Notes under the pieces: generated by a model
What the model was told of the DNA's origin: nothing
Seen by the model: the letters and a program-made list of their open reading frames with translations, nothing else
The model's database searches: none
Part shown: piece by piece, positions 1 to 6,314 of the stretch
Layout of the letters: each line of letters opens with the position of its first letter
Position numbering within the stretch: position 1 is the first letter of the stretch
DNA from: Gammaproteobacteria bacterium
GTDB lineage: Bacteria; Pseudomonadota; Gammaproteobacteria; Natronospirales; REEB76
Assembly: GCA_027317045.1 (NCBI GenBank)
Contig: DAHVFI010000159.1
Span: forward strand, 1-7,073
DNA: 7,073 nt
Direction: 5' to 3'
Position numbers and translations under genes: made by a program

Positions 1-2309
1 CGTTCTATTTCACCCAGCTCGCGGTGATGCCCGATAACCCCGAGCGTCTGTTCCTGCTGTCCATGAAGATGATGGAAAGCAAGGACGGCGGCAAAACCGT
101 CTTCTATGCGGACCCCGGTGTGCATGTGGATCATCACGCCATCTGGATTGACCCGCACAATCCCGAGCGCATCATCCAGGGCAACGACGGCGGCGTGTAC
201 CTGTCCATGGACGCGGGCAAGCATTGGCGCTATCTCGACAACCTGCCCATCGAGCAGTTCTATCAGGTGGCGGTGGGCAATGAAACGCCGTTCCTGCTGT
301 GCGGCGGGCTGCAGGACAACGACGCGTGGTGCGGCGCCTCCAGCGACTACCGCCGCGGCGGCGTGGTGGGCTACCAGGACTGGTTCGACCTGGCGGGCGG
401 CGACGGGCAGTACGTGGTGCCCGCGCCCAGCAATCCCGACATCATCTATGCCACCACCGACGACGGATTCCTGTCACGCTACGACCGGGTGACCAAACGC
501 TCGCGCATCATCAACCCTTCCCTCAAGAGCATGCTCACCGGCTCGCTGTTTTCCGGCAAGGAAATGTCGCAGCAGCAGTACCGCTTCAACTGGACCAGCC
601 CGGTGGCGGTGTCCTACACCAATCCCAATGACCTCTATCTCGGTGCGGATGTGGTGTTCCACAGCAGCGACGGCGGACGCCATTGGCAGGTTATAAGCCC
701 TGATCTCACACGCAACGACAAAGCCAAGCAGGGACCCACCGGCGGTCCGGTCATGAAGGACATGTCGGGTGCCGAGACCTATGACACGCTGCAATCGCTG
801 ACGCTCGCGCCCACCAACCCGCAGGTACTCTGGGCGGGCAGCGATGACGGGCTGGTGTGGGTGACGCGTGATGGCGGTCAGCACTGGAACAAGGTCACGC
901 CCTCCGGCGCGCCGCCTTGGGCGCGGGTCTACCACGTGACGGTGTCGCCGTTCCATGCCGGCACCGCCTATGCGGCCTTCGATGCGCACCTGCTGGGTGA
1001 CACGCGGGCCTACGCCTATCGCACTGACAACTACGGCAAAAGCTGGCACAAGATCACGGATGGCCTGCCGGACGCCTCGGTGCTGGTGGTGCGCGAGGAT
1101 CCCAATCACGGCGGCCTGCTGTTCGCCGGCACCCTGCAGGGACTGTACTACTCGCGTGACGACGGCGGACACTGGCAGCCGCTCAAGGCCAACCTGCCCA
1201 CGGCTTCGGTATTTGATCTGCAATTCGTCAAGTCGCTGCACAGCCTGGTGCTCGCCACCCACGGGCGCGGCCTCTGGGTGCTGGACAACCTGCGGCCGGT
1301 GGAGGATTTCTCGCCGGCGCTGGCGGACGAATCCTTCCATCTGTTCCCGGCAGCCAGTGGCATACTGCTGTATTCCAGCCACACCAATGGCATCGATCCC
1401 AGCGGCTATCGCGCGCCCAATGCGCCCACCGGCGCGGTGTTCAGCTACTACCTGAAGCTGGAGCTCAAAACCACGCCCGCGGAGAAAGCCGCGCATCACA
1501 CGCCGGTCAAGATCGTGATCAGCGACAGCACCGGCCAGGTGATCAACACCCTCTACGGCCCCGCCAAGGCCGGCATCAATGAGACAGTCTGGAACCTGCG
1601 CTATCAGGGGCCGATGAAACTTACGCTGATGCCACCGAAAGGCGGCGGGTTTTTCAATCCCAACGCCGGTCCGGCGGTACCTCCCGGCAACTACAGCGTG
1701 AGCGTCACGGCGGCCGGTGTCACCCAGAAAACTACTGTGGAGGTGGCGCCGGATCCGCGTTACGCGGTGAGGCTCGCCACCTACCGGGCCAATACCGCCG
1801 CGGGTCTGGCGATGCGCTCGGAACTGTCGGCCTTCAACACAGTACTTAACCGCGTGGCCGAAATGCGCCGCGGTCTTGGAGCGGTGCTACATGACAGCGG
1901 CCCGCACTTCGACGCACAGCACGCGCAACTCATCACCCAGGCCCGCAGCCTCGACAAGCAGCTCGGTGATTTCGAGGACACGCTGTGGAATCCGCATATC
2001 CAGCACACGGTGACGGAGGATTCCCTGCGGCATTATTCGCGCATGCACGAGCACTTCACCGCGCTCTACGGCATGACCGCGTTCGCCTGGGGTGTGCCGC
2101 CGCGTCCGCAGATCAAGGCGCTCATGCGCGAGGATCAGGCAAAGATCCGGCAGTTGCTCGCGCGGTTCAACGGCCCGCTCCTCACCGCGGTGCAGTCCTG
2201 GAACAGCGCGGCCTACGCCCAGGGCGTGGCCACGCTGCCCACGGGAGCGCCAGTGGCCGTCAAACCGCCGCCCGCACTGCCGCCTGCCACCGCAAACACC
2301 GGAGCCTGA
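1..2309 (+). CDS. Sortilin/VPS10-like BNR-repeat (Asp-box) beta-propeller protein, 5'-truncated by window edge
   Basis: The frame is open back to base 3 (reading FYFTQLAV), so the GTG at 24 is probably internal and the true start lies upstream. Numbering from that GTG gives 761 residues. Six Asp boxes (S/T-x-D/N-x-G-x-x-W/F) are visible near residues 19, 61, 214, 281, 334 and 377, for example SSDGGRHW and TRDGGQHW. They mark blades of a sortilin/VPS10-type beta-propeller, which closes near residue 430 (HGRGLWVLDNL). Residues about 495-577 look like a FlgD-type Ig-like domain (VKIVISDSTGQV ... PPGNYSVSV). The rest, about 585-735, is helical with a Pro/Ala-rich tail. Family members usually run to about 1000-1100 residues, so some 300 N-terminal residues, including any signal peptide, are missing. 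Such proteins are usually annotated as glycosyl hydrolase-like, but no catalytic role is shown here. An exported binding or polymer-handling role is inference. Confidence 0.85.
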   Translation, partial: FYFTQLAVMPDNPERLFLLSMKMMESKDGGKTVFYADPGVHVDHHAIWIDPHNPERIIQGNDGGVYLSMDAGKHWRYLDNLPIEQFYQVAVGNETPFLLCGGLQDNDAWCGASSDYRRGGVVGYQDWFDLAGGDGQYVVPAPSNPDIIYATTDDGFLSRYDRVTKRSRIINPSLKSMLTGSLFSGKEMSQQQYRFNWTSPVAVSYTNPNDLYLGADVVFHSSDGGRHWQVISPDLTRNDKAKQGPTGGPVMKDMSGAETYDTLQSLTLAPTNPQVLWAGSDDGLVWVTRDGGQHWNKVTPSGAPPWARVYHVTVSPFHAGTAYAAFDAHLLGDTRAYAYRTDNYGKSWHKITDGLPDASVLVVREDPNHGGLLFAGTLQGLYYSRDDGGHWQPLKANLPTASVFDLQFVKSLHSLVLATHGRGLWVLDNLRPVEDFSPALADESFHLFPAASGILLYSSHTNGIDPSGYRAPNAPTGAVFSYYLKLELKTTPAEKAAHHTPVKIVISDSTGQVINTLYGPAKAGINETVWNLRYQGPMKLTLMPPKGGGFFNPNAGPAVPPGNYSVSVTAAGVTQKTTVEVAPDPRYAVRLATYRANTAAGLAMRSELSAFNTVLNRVAEMRRGLGAVLHDSGPHFDAQHAQLITQARSLDKQLGDFEDTLWNPHIQHTVTEDSLRHYSRMHEHFTALYGMTAFAWGVPPRPQIKALMREDQAKIRQLLARFNGPLLTAVQSWNSAAYAQGVATLPTGAPVAVKPPPALPPATANTGA

Positions 2310-2346
2310 AACGCGGAGTTCCGGTTTGCATAGTGAACAACAAAGA

Positions 2347-2377
2347 CCCGCGGAACGTGAATTCCGCGGGTTTTTTT
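2347..2377. terminator. Strong, probably bidirectional rho-independent terminator
   Basis: A perfect 9-bp GC-rich stem (CCCGCGGAA at 2347-2355 pairs with TTCCGCGGG at 2362-2370) encloses a 6-base loop and is followed by seven T's (2371-2377). It starts 38 bases after the stop of the BNR-protein gene. Read on the minus strand, the same stem is preceded by seven A's and followed by a moderately U-rich stretch (TCTTTGTTGTT). It can therefore also end transcripts arriving from the convergent DUF924 gene, whose stop is at 2444. The plus-strand direction is clearly the stronger. Confidence 0.9.
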
Positions 2378-2443
2378 CGCCTGTAACGCCCGAGCGCCGC
2401 TCGACGGAGAGAGGGTGCGCCTGCGTCGCAGGTCTGCCGGGTT

Positions 2444-2983
2444 TCAGAAAGACGAACCGGGTCTCGCCAGAAACTCCAGTTCCTGTTGCGTGGATTCGCG
2501 GCCCAGAATGGCGTTACGGTGCGGAAAGCGGCCGAAGCGGTCAATGATGGCTTTATGCTTGAGCTCGTATTTCAGGTTGAACTCCATGCCCGGCTGGCTG
2601 AATAACTTCACGGCGGTCTCATGAATACGGCGTGACTCACTGTGCATGTAAGGCATGTACATGAATGCCCGGCGCGTTGTCGGCAATGACTGATCGGCGC
2701 CGATTCGCAGCGCTTCCTGGGCCAGCACCAGCGCCATGCCATCGCAGGTGAAAGCTTCCGGTCGGTCGCGGAACAGGTTGCGCGAGAACTGATCCAGTAC
2801 GATGATTTCCGCGAGCCGCCCCTCCGCTGTGTCCCGCCAGTCGAACAACTCGCCGCGTGTGGCCGCATGATGAACGCCGGAAAAGCGTTCGCCTATCAGC
2901 GCATCAAGCTTCTCATCCTTGGCGAAGTGCTGCTTATCTGAAAGCTTATCGAACCAGAAGCTCAGAATGTCCTTGACTTGCAT
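2444..2983 (-). CDS. DUF924 family protein
   Basis: This is a 179-residue soluble protein that matches the DUF924 family (TPR-like helical fold, function unknown) along its whole length. Family hallmarks visible are DILSFWF at the N-terminus (residues 5-11), LDQFSRNLFRD at 63-73, FMYMPYMHSE at 107-116, and HKAIIDRFGRFPHRN at 143-157 followed by LGRESTQQE. I chose the ATG at 2983 because a good Shine-Dalgarno (AGGTGG) sits 7 bases upstream and the family motif begins almost at once. A GTG at 3010 would add nine unconserved residues; it overlaps the TAG stop of the S9 peptidase gene by one base and is the less likely start. The gene follows the peptidase gene by 26 bases and is probably co-transcribed with it. 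Molecular role unknown. Confidence 0.88.
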   Translation of the reverse strand: MQVKDILSFWFDKLSDKQHFAKDEKLDALIGERFSGVHHAATRGELFDWRDTAEGRLAEIIVLDQFSRNLFRDRPEAFTCDGMALVLAQEALRIGADQSLPTTRRAFMYMPYMHSESRRIHETAVKLFSQPGMEFNLKYELKHKAIIDRFGRFPHRNAILGRESTQQELEFLARPGSSF

Positions 2984-3009
2984 GGCTGAACCACCTGGCC
3001 CGGCAATCA

Positions 3010-4986
3010 CTATTTAAGATATTTCTCCATCCAGCCCACCCAGCGCCGGTAGACGTCAGTGGTCTGGACGATGTCATGCGGAAAGTGCGTGGTTTCCGGA
3101 TAGGCATAGAACTCGACGGTCACGCCGTTGTCACGCAGTCCGTGATACCACTCTTCGGCATTTACAAACGGCACATTGGCATCATCCACGTCGCTCATAA
3201 GCAGGGTCGGCGCCTTGACGTTGCGCACATAGGTGATGGGCGACTGTGCGCGCCAGATTTTCCAGCCGGCGCCGGTCCATGGCGACGAACCGAAGAAATA
3301 CCGGTCGCCGGTTTGATAGTAGGCAATGGTGTAATCCATCACCCAATCGGTGAGGGGGGCGCCCGCGACTGCGGCTTTCCACACGTTGTAGTGACCAGTC
3401 AGCCAGGTAGTCATGTAGCCGCCGTAGGACCAGCCGGTTACCCCGATGCGGCTGGTATCCACGATGCCAAGTTTTTCCACCGCTGCAAGACCCGCCATTA
3501 CATCCTTGCCCGGACCTTCGCCGGTATCGCGGTAAATCGCATGCTGGTACACATCCCCCAAATTGATGCTGCCACGGTAGTTCGGCTGGAAGACCAGAAA
3601 GCCTGCAGCCGCCAGCAATTGCGGCAACGGCGAGAAACGCAGGGTCGAGGCGCCTTCCGGCCCACCGTGAATCACCAGCACCAGCGGATATTTGCGATGT
3701 TTCTCGAAATTAACCGGATAAACAAGCACGCCGTCTTCACGGAAACCGTTCGGGCCATTCCACTCGATGGACTGCGTACGGCCGAGACTGAGACCCCCGA
3801 CAAATGCATTTACATCGCTGAGACGTCGCGGTCTGGCATTTACCGAATCCAGGACATACAGTTCATCGGGATGCGTGGCGGTGCTGCCGATAAATGCAAT
3901 CGCGCCATTCTTGGCAACGCTCATATCGACATGGGCGTTCACGTCACCGAGATCAAGCAAATGTGCCTTTCCGGACAAGGGCTGTTCCCACAATACCGAG
4001 CGCGTACCCAGTTCACCGGTGATCACCAATGCTCTGCCATCGGGTAACCAGGCATAGGCGTTGAAATTCCGCGCCAGCCCGGCGGTTGGATCGTAAGTCT
4101 TGCCGTTGGCGCTTACATATATGGCGTTGCCGTTGTTTTCATCGCCGTTGCGCGGACGCTGAAATGCAAAATCACTGCCGTCAGGTGCATACGCAAAACC
4201 GATCGCACCCTGGGCTGAAACCAGCGTGCCGGGCGTGCCGCCGTTCACGCTCACCTCCGCGATCACTGAATGAAATGACGGGCCCCAATACGGGTTTGGA
4301 AACCGGGTAAACGCGATGCGCCGACCGTCGCGGCTCCAGGCAGGCGGCGTAGCCCCGCCCTGGTCCGTATCCAGGCTGAAGGTGCCTTGCGTCAGTTGCT
4401 CGGCCTTTCCGCCCTCCGCCGGGATCACCCACAGCTGCCATGACGCTACGGTATTTTTGAGCAGAAAATTGCCGTCGGTCACCTGAAATACCTTGTTATG
4501 CTCCTTGATGGCGTTTTCGTTGGGCGGCGGATCCTGAGCAATAAACGCGATCTGCTTGCCGTCCGGGCTCCAGGAATAGGTCCCCACACCCTGCTTGTCA
4601 TCGGTGATACGCACGGCATCACCGCCGTCCATTGGCATGACGAAGATCTGCGGCTTTTTGGTTTGACCATCCTTGGCCAGAAACGCCAGACGCTTGCCGT
4701 CCGGAGACCAGCGCGGCTGGGATACGCCCTCGCGGTTCCAGGTGAGCGTGCGCCGTGTGCCGTTCGCGGCGTTCACCAGGTCCAGCTCGGTCTTGCGCTT
4801 GTCCGTCTTCCAAACCGGCGTGGACACGACCACCACGATCTGTTTTCCGTCCGGCGAAATCCGCGGATCGCTCAGGTTTACGAGTTTTTGCAGGTCGCTT
4901 AACTGGAACGCTGGTTCAGCGGCGTAGACAAGGGACCATGCCAAAAAACAGCAAACGAACAGTGCGATACGCGTTACGGATTTCAT
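3010..4986 (-). CDS. Exported S9 (prolyl oligopeptidase) family serine peptidase
   Basis: A 658-residue protein with the two-domain layout of S9 peptidases of the acylaminoacyl-peptidase/DPP type. Residues 1-22 form a signal peptide (basic start, hydrophobic core, likely cleavage VYA|AE), so it acts in the periplasm or outside. Residues about 30-400 form a propeller with TolB-like PD40 repeats: ISPDGKQI (43), WSPDGKRLAF (93), WSPDGKQIAF (139), WSRDGRRIAF (217), APDGSDFAF (267). The C-terminal alpha/beta hydrolase domain has the oxyanion motif HGGP (440-443), nucleophile Ser520 in GWSYGGY, Asp602 in DANVP and His634 in YPETTHF, a complete catalytic triad. It should cleave short peptides or release dipeptides; exact specificity cannot be read. 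The start has GAGGA 9 bases upstream. Its ATG overlaps the stop of the upstream metallopeptidase frame (ATGA), and DUF924 follows closely. Length is normal for the family. Confidence 0.93.
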   Translation of the reverse strand: MKSVTRIALFVCCFLAWSLVYAAEPAFQLSDLQKLVNLSDPRISPDGKQIVVVVSTPVWKTDKRKTELDLVNAANGTRRTLTWNREGVSQPRWSPDGKRLAFLAKDGQTKKPQIFVMPMDGGDAVRITDDKQGVGTYSWSPDGKQIAFIAQDPPPNENAIKEHNKVFQVTDGNFLLKNTVASWQLWVIPAEGGKAEQLTQGTFSLDTDQGGATPPAWSRDGRRIAFTRFPNPYWGPSFHSVIAEVSVNGGTPGTLVSAQGAIGFAYAPDGSDFAFQRPRNGDENNGNAIYVSANGKTYDPTAGLARNFNAYAWLPDGRALVITGELGTRSVLWEQPLSGKAHLLDLGDVNAHVDMSVAKNGAIAFIGSTATHPDELYVLDSVNARPRRLSDVNAFVGGLSLGRTQSIEWNGPNGFREDGVLVYPVNFEKHRKYPLVLVIHGGPEGASTLRFSPLPQLLAAAGFLVFQPNYRGSINLGDVYQHAIYRDTGEGPGKDVMAGLAAVEKLGIVDTSRIGVTGWSYGGYMTTWLTGHYNVWKAAVAGAPLTDWVMDYTIAYYQTGDRYFFGSSPWTGAGWKIWRAQSPITYVRNVKAPTLLMSDVDDANVPFVNAEEWYHGLRDNGVTVEFYAYPETTHFPHDIVQTTDVYRRWVGWMEKYLK

Positions 4987-5363
4987 GTTGGTGTTTCCTC
5001 ATTCATCAGGCAAAGATGTGCCTCATCGCGGCGAATATCGCCGCTCCCACTGGTATTTCGACCACTGCCACGCGTTACTTCGCGACTCTTGGCGGACAAA
5101 TGCAGCGACAACAGACTCTTGAACAGCTTGCCGTGATTGGGCACCTTGAGATGCAGCAGTTCATGCACAATCACGTAATCCTGGAAATCCTTCGGCTGGC
5201 GCAGCAGCCGGGTGCTAAAACTCACCCAGCCACCGGTGGAACACGACGCCCATTTGCGCCGCATGCGCTGCACGCGCACCGCGGCCGGTTGGACACGGAT
5301 TTTCTCCGCCCTGGCAGCGACCCGGATCTTGAAGCGCGCGCGTTCCCGTTCCGTCCGCGTCAT
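4983..5363 (-). CDS. YgjP/DUF45-type zinc metallopeptidase (M48-like), with aberrant C-terminal tail
   Basis: A 126-residue protein with the signature of the small YgjP-like/DUF45 metallopeptidases. VQRMRRKWASCSTGGWVSFS (31-50) is the family's strand region. The zinc site is HELLH (His67, Glu68, His71) with a third histidine at His77 in VPNHGKLF. The conserved part ends near residue 89. Residues 90-126 are Ser/Gly/Arg-rich, look non-native, and cross a REP-like hairpin at 5028-5044. The frame may therefore be a shifted read-through (see findings). The start ATG overlaps the stop of the preceding hsdR-like frame (ATGA) and has no clear Shine-Dalgarno, so translational coupling is likely. Genes of this type often sit directly after hsdR in type I restriction loci, which fits the fragment upstream. 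Substrate unknown; catalytic residues are intact. Confidence 0.82.
   Translation of the reverse strand: MTRTERERARFKIRVAARAEKIRVQPAAVRVQRMRRKWASCSTGGWVSFSTRLLRQPKDFQDYVIVHELLHLKVPNHGKLFKSLLSLHLSAKSREVTRGSGRNTSGSGDIRRDEAHLCLMNEETPT
5024..5050 (-). repeat. REP-like palindromic element
   Basis: On the minus strand the bases read GTGGGAG-C followed by a perfect 7-bp hairpin: GCGGCGA and TCGCCGC enclosing TAT, stem arms at 5028-5034 and 5038-5044. The G(T)GGGAG head plus a GCGGC...GCCGC palindrome is the layout of the short REP elements scattered between genes in Pseudomonas and Xanthomonadales genomes. Only one copy is visible, so genome-wide repetition is inferred from the shape. It lies inside the last 25 codons of the metallopeptidase frame and just ahead of the S9 peptidase ribosome binding site. 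Confidence 0.55.
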
Positions 5364-5733
5364 GCGCCGTAGAGCCGCAAGATCGCGTCGGCCAGTTCCA
5401 CCATGCGCTGCCGGCCCACCTCGATCAACAGAATCTTATACAGTTCAGCCTTGAGTTGCCGAAGTTCCTCGGGATTTGCACCGTGATTCGGAAAACGCGC
5501 GACACACGCCGCCAGTTTGCGGGTCAGTTCCTCCGCCGCAGCCAGCCCCTCATTCTTCAGACGCAAATGAACCGCGTAGGCACGCACATCGAAACCCAAA
5601 CGTTGGCGTTCTGTTTCAGCCCCCAGTCGTTCCCGCATCAGGGCTTCCAGTTGCTGGAGCGTTTGCTGGAACTGCTCAAAGACAAGGGCTTGATCTAACA
5701 GATCGAAAATTGAGACGTGATCCCTGGCGCAAG
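5360..5733 (-). pseudogene. hsdR: C-terminal remnant of type I restriction endonuclease subunit HsdR
   Basis: About 117 conserved-looking residues, from FEQFQQTLQQLEALMRERLG through AYAVHLRLKNEGL, LARFPN-type (VARFPNHGANPEEL) and LKAELYKILL to RMVELADAILRL. They resemble the helical C-terminal end of HsdR subunits, as recalled without a database search. HsdR is normally around 1000 residues. The nuclease and DEAD-box motor domains are absent, and no other hsd gene is in the window. The open frame can be extended to a GTG at 5851, but that stretch overlaps brnA in a different frame and does not look like protein, so there is no credible native start. The stop overlaps the start of the DUF45 metallopeptidase by ATGA, as expected for an intact hsdR-metallopeptidase pair. 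I read it as a truncated, non-functional piece abutting brnA. A short expressed peptide from an internal start (for example Met at 5638) cannot be excluded. Confidence 0.65.
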
Positions 5734-5973
5734 TCACGTCGCTTTGCCAGATGCCGCCTGTTGCAAACGCTCTGCCAGCCAGACCTTTATGATGGATTGG
5801 CGCGTAACTCCCAACCGGCTCGCCTCTCTGTCGAGCGAGGCAATCATCCACGCCGGAAAATCCACATTCACTCTTTTTTGTTCTTGATTGAGCCGCTGGG
5901 CCTTGGACACATCCAGCGCCGCGGTCACGTTCCCACCAGCGTCAAACGTCTGATCAAATTTCCTGGCTTTCAT
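5734..5973 (-). CDS. brnA: BrnA-family (CopG-like) antitoxin
   Basis: A 79-residue protein partnered with BrnT. The N-terminus (MKARKFDQTFDAGGNVTAALDVSKA) is the toxin-embracing segment typical of BrnA-like antitoxins. Residues 33-71 form a ribbon-helix-helix DNA-binding fold: strand KRVNVDFP, helix WMIASLDREASRL, then GVTRQSIIKVWLAERL. It should neutralise BrnT by binding it and repress the operon as a dimer. Its start lies inside the end of brnT (20-base overlap). It is preceded at 5980-5988 by AGGAGGTGA, a nine-base full match to the 16S anti-Shine-Dalgarno, 6 bases from the ATG. Toxin-first order is normal for brnTA. The hsdR remnant starts directly after its stop. Confidence 0.88.
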   Translation of the reverse strand: MKARKFDQTFDAGGNVTAALDVSKAQRLNQEQKRVNVDFPAWMIASLDREASRLGVTRQSIIKVWLAERLQQAASGKAT

Positions 5974-6223
5974 ATAACGTCACCTCCTCTGCCCGCGATC
6001 TGCGGACAGAAACAATTCGTAGCTTATCGCCACGGTAGGTAACCACGCCGGACCAGTGCCTGCCGTCAATTTTCCCGATCACCAGGAACCTCGGTTCATC
6101 CCGGGTCTTTGCCGGTATTTCCAGTACATCCGGGTCATCACACAGTCTTTGAGCCTCGACAAAATCAAGGCCATGCTTGGCGCGATTTGAGCGGCTTTTG
6201 GCCGGCTCGTACTCAAAATCCAT
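5954..6223 (-). CDS. brnT: BrnT-family ribonuclease toxin
   Basis: An 89-residue protein of the BrnT/DUF497 family, a RelE-like fold ribonuclease that halts translation when free of its antitoxin. Family landmarks are FEYEPAKSRSNRAKHGLDF (3-21), EAQRLCDDPDV, FLVIGKIDGRHWSGVVTYRGDKLRIVSVRRSRAEE (46-80) and the terminal LYE. These include the conserved Lys16-His17-Gly near the start and the RR-S-x-x-E C-terminal motif. Length is standard, so the toxin appears intact. The ATG at 6223 is preceded by no Shine-Dalgarno at normal distance; the nearest, AAGG, is about 20 bases away. The promoter repeat ends only 3 bases from the start codon, so a leaderless or very short-leader transcript is likely. 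Read with brnA as an autoregulated type II toxin-antitoxin operon. Confidence 0.9.
   Translation of the reverse strand: MDFEYEPAKSRSNRAKHGLDFVEAQRLCDDPDVLEIPAKTRDEPRFLVIGKIDGRHWSGVVTYRGDKLRIVSVRRSRAEEVTLYESQEI
5980..5988 (-). promoter_or_regulatory. Consensus Shine-Dalgarno of brnA
   Basis: Reads AGGAGGTGA on the minus strand, 6 bases before the brnA ATG and wholly inside the last codons of brnT (EEV). It is as strong as a ribosome site can be, and contrasts with the absence of one in front of the toxin gene. This would favour excess antitoxin. Confidence 0.85.
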
Positions 6224-6246
6224 TATGGTATATAAAATATACCTTA
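6224..6246. promoter_or_regulatory. Candidate BrnA operator (perfect inverted repeat)
   Basis: GGTATAT at 6227-6233 and ATATACC at 6237-6243 form a perfect 7-bp inverted repeat around AAA. It continues outward, after one mismatch, with a further TA/TA match (6224-6225 and 6245-6246). It lies directly before the brnT ATG and overlaps the likely -10 box, the expected place for a ribbon-helix-helix repressor site. Binding by BrnA is inferred from position and symmetry. Confidence 0.6.
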
Positions 6247-6262
6247 TTTAAGTAGCGATCAA
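6234..6262 (-). promoter_or_regulatory. Candidate sigma-70 promoter of brnTA
   Basis: On the minus strand, TTGATC (6257-6262, -35) and TATTTT (6234-6239, -10) are 17 bases apart. An overlapping TATATT would give a 15-base spacer. The predicted start of transcription falls at or within a few bases of the brnT ATG. The region is markedly AT-rich in an otherwise GC-rich window. The match is moderate, so this is a candidate only. Confidence 0.4.
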
Positions 6263-6314
6263 GCTGGAATTATCGCCCGCAATCGGCTCAGCGGGGTCAA
6301 TCCGGCCATGCTGC

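Noticed and set aside
474..1499. Long minus-strand open frame (341 codons) opposite the BNR gene
   Set aside because: Antisense shadow of a GC-rich gene; Arg/Val/Gly-rich with no domain logic, while the plus-strand frame has clear Asp boxes.
2391..2432. Two small palindromes (CGAGC-GCC-GCTCG at 2391-2403 and CCTGC-GTC-GCAGG at 2420-2432) after the DUF924 gene
   Set aside because: Short 5-bp stems without U-tracts and expected by chance in GC-rich DNA. No function is supported beyond the terminator already described.
3076..4047. Plus-strand open frame of 323 codons
   Set aside because: Antisense to the S9 peptidase catalytic domain, whose triad and length are intact; no recognisable protein features.
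4755..5372. Plus-strand open frame of 205 codons
   Set aside because: Runs antisense across the S9 start, the REP-like element and the metallopeptidase; composition is not protein-like.
5734..5851. N-terminal extension of the hsdR-like frame to a GTG at 5851
   Set aside because: Overlaps brnA in another frame. brnA is well conserved in family motifs, and the extension shows no HsdR resemblance.
6276..6295. Hairpin CCCGC/GCGGG downstream of prpD as a terminator
   Set aside because: Only a 5-bp stem with a 10-base loop and no T-tract on the minus strand.
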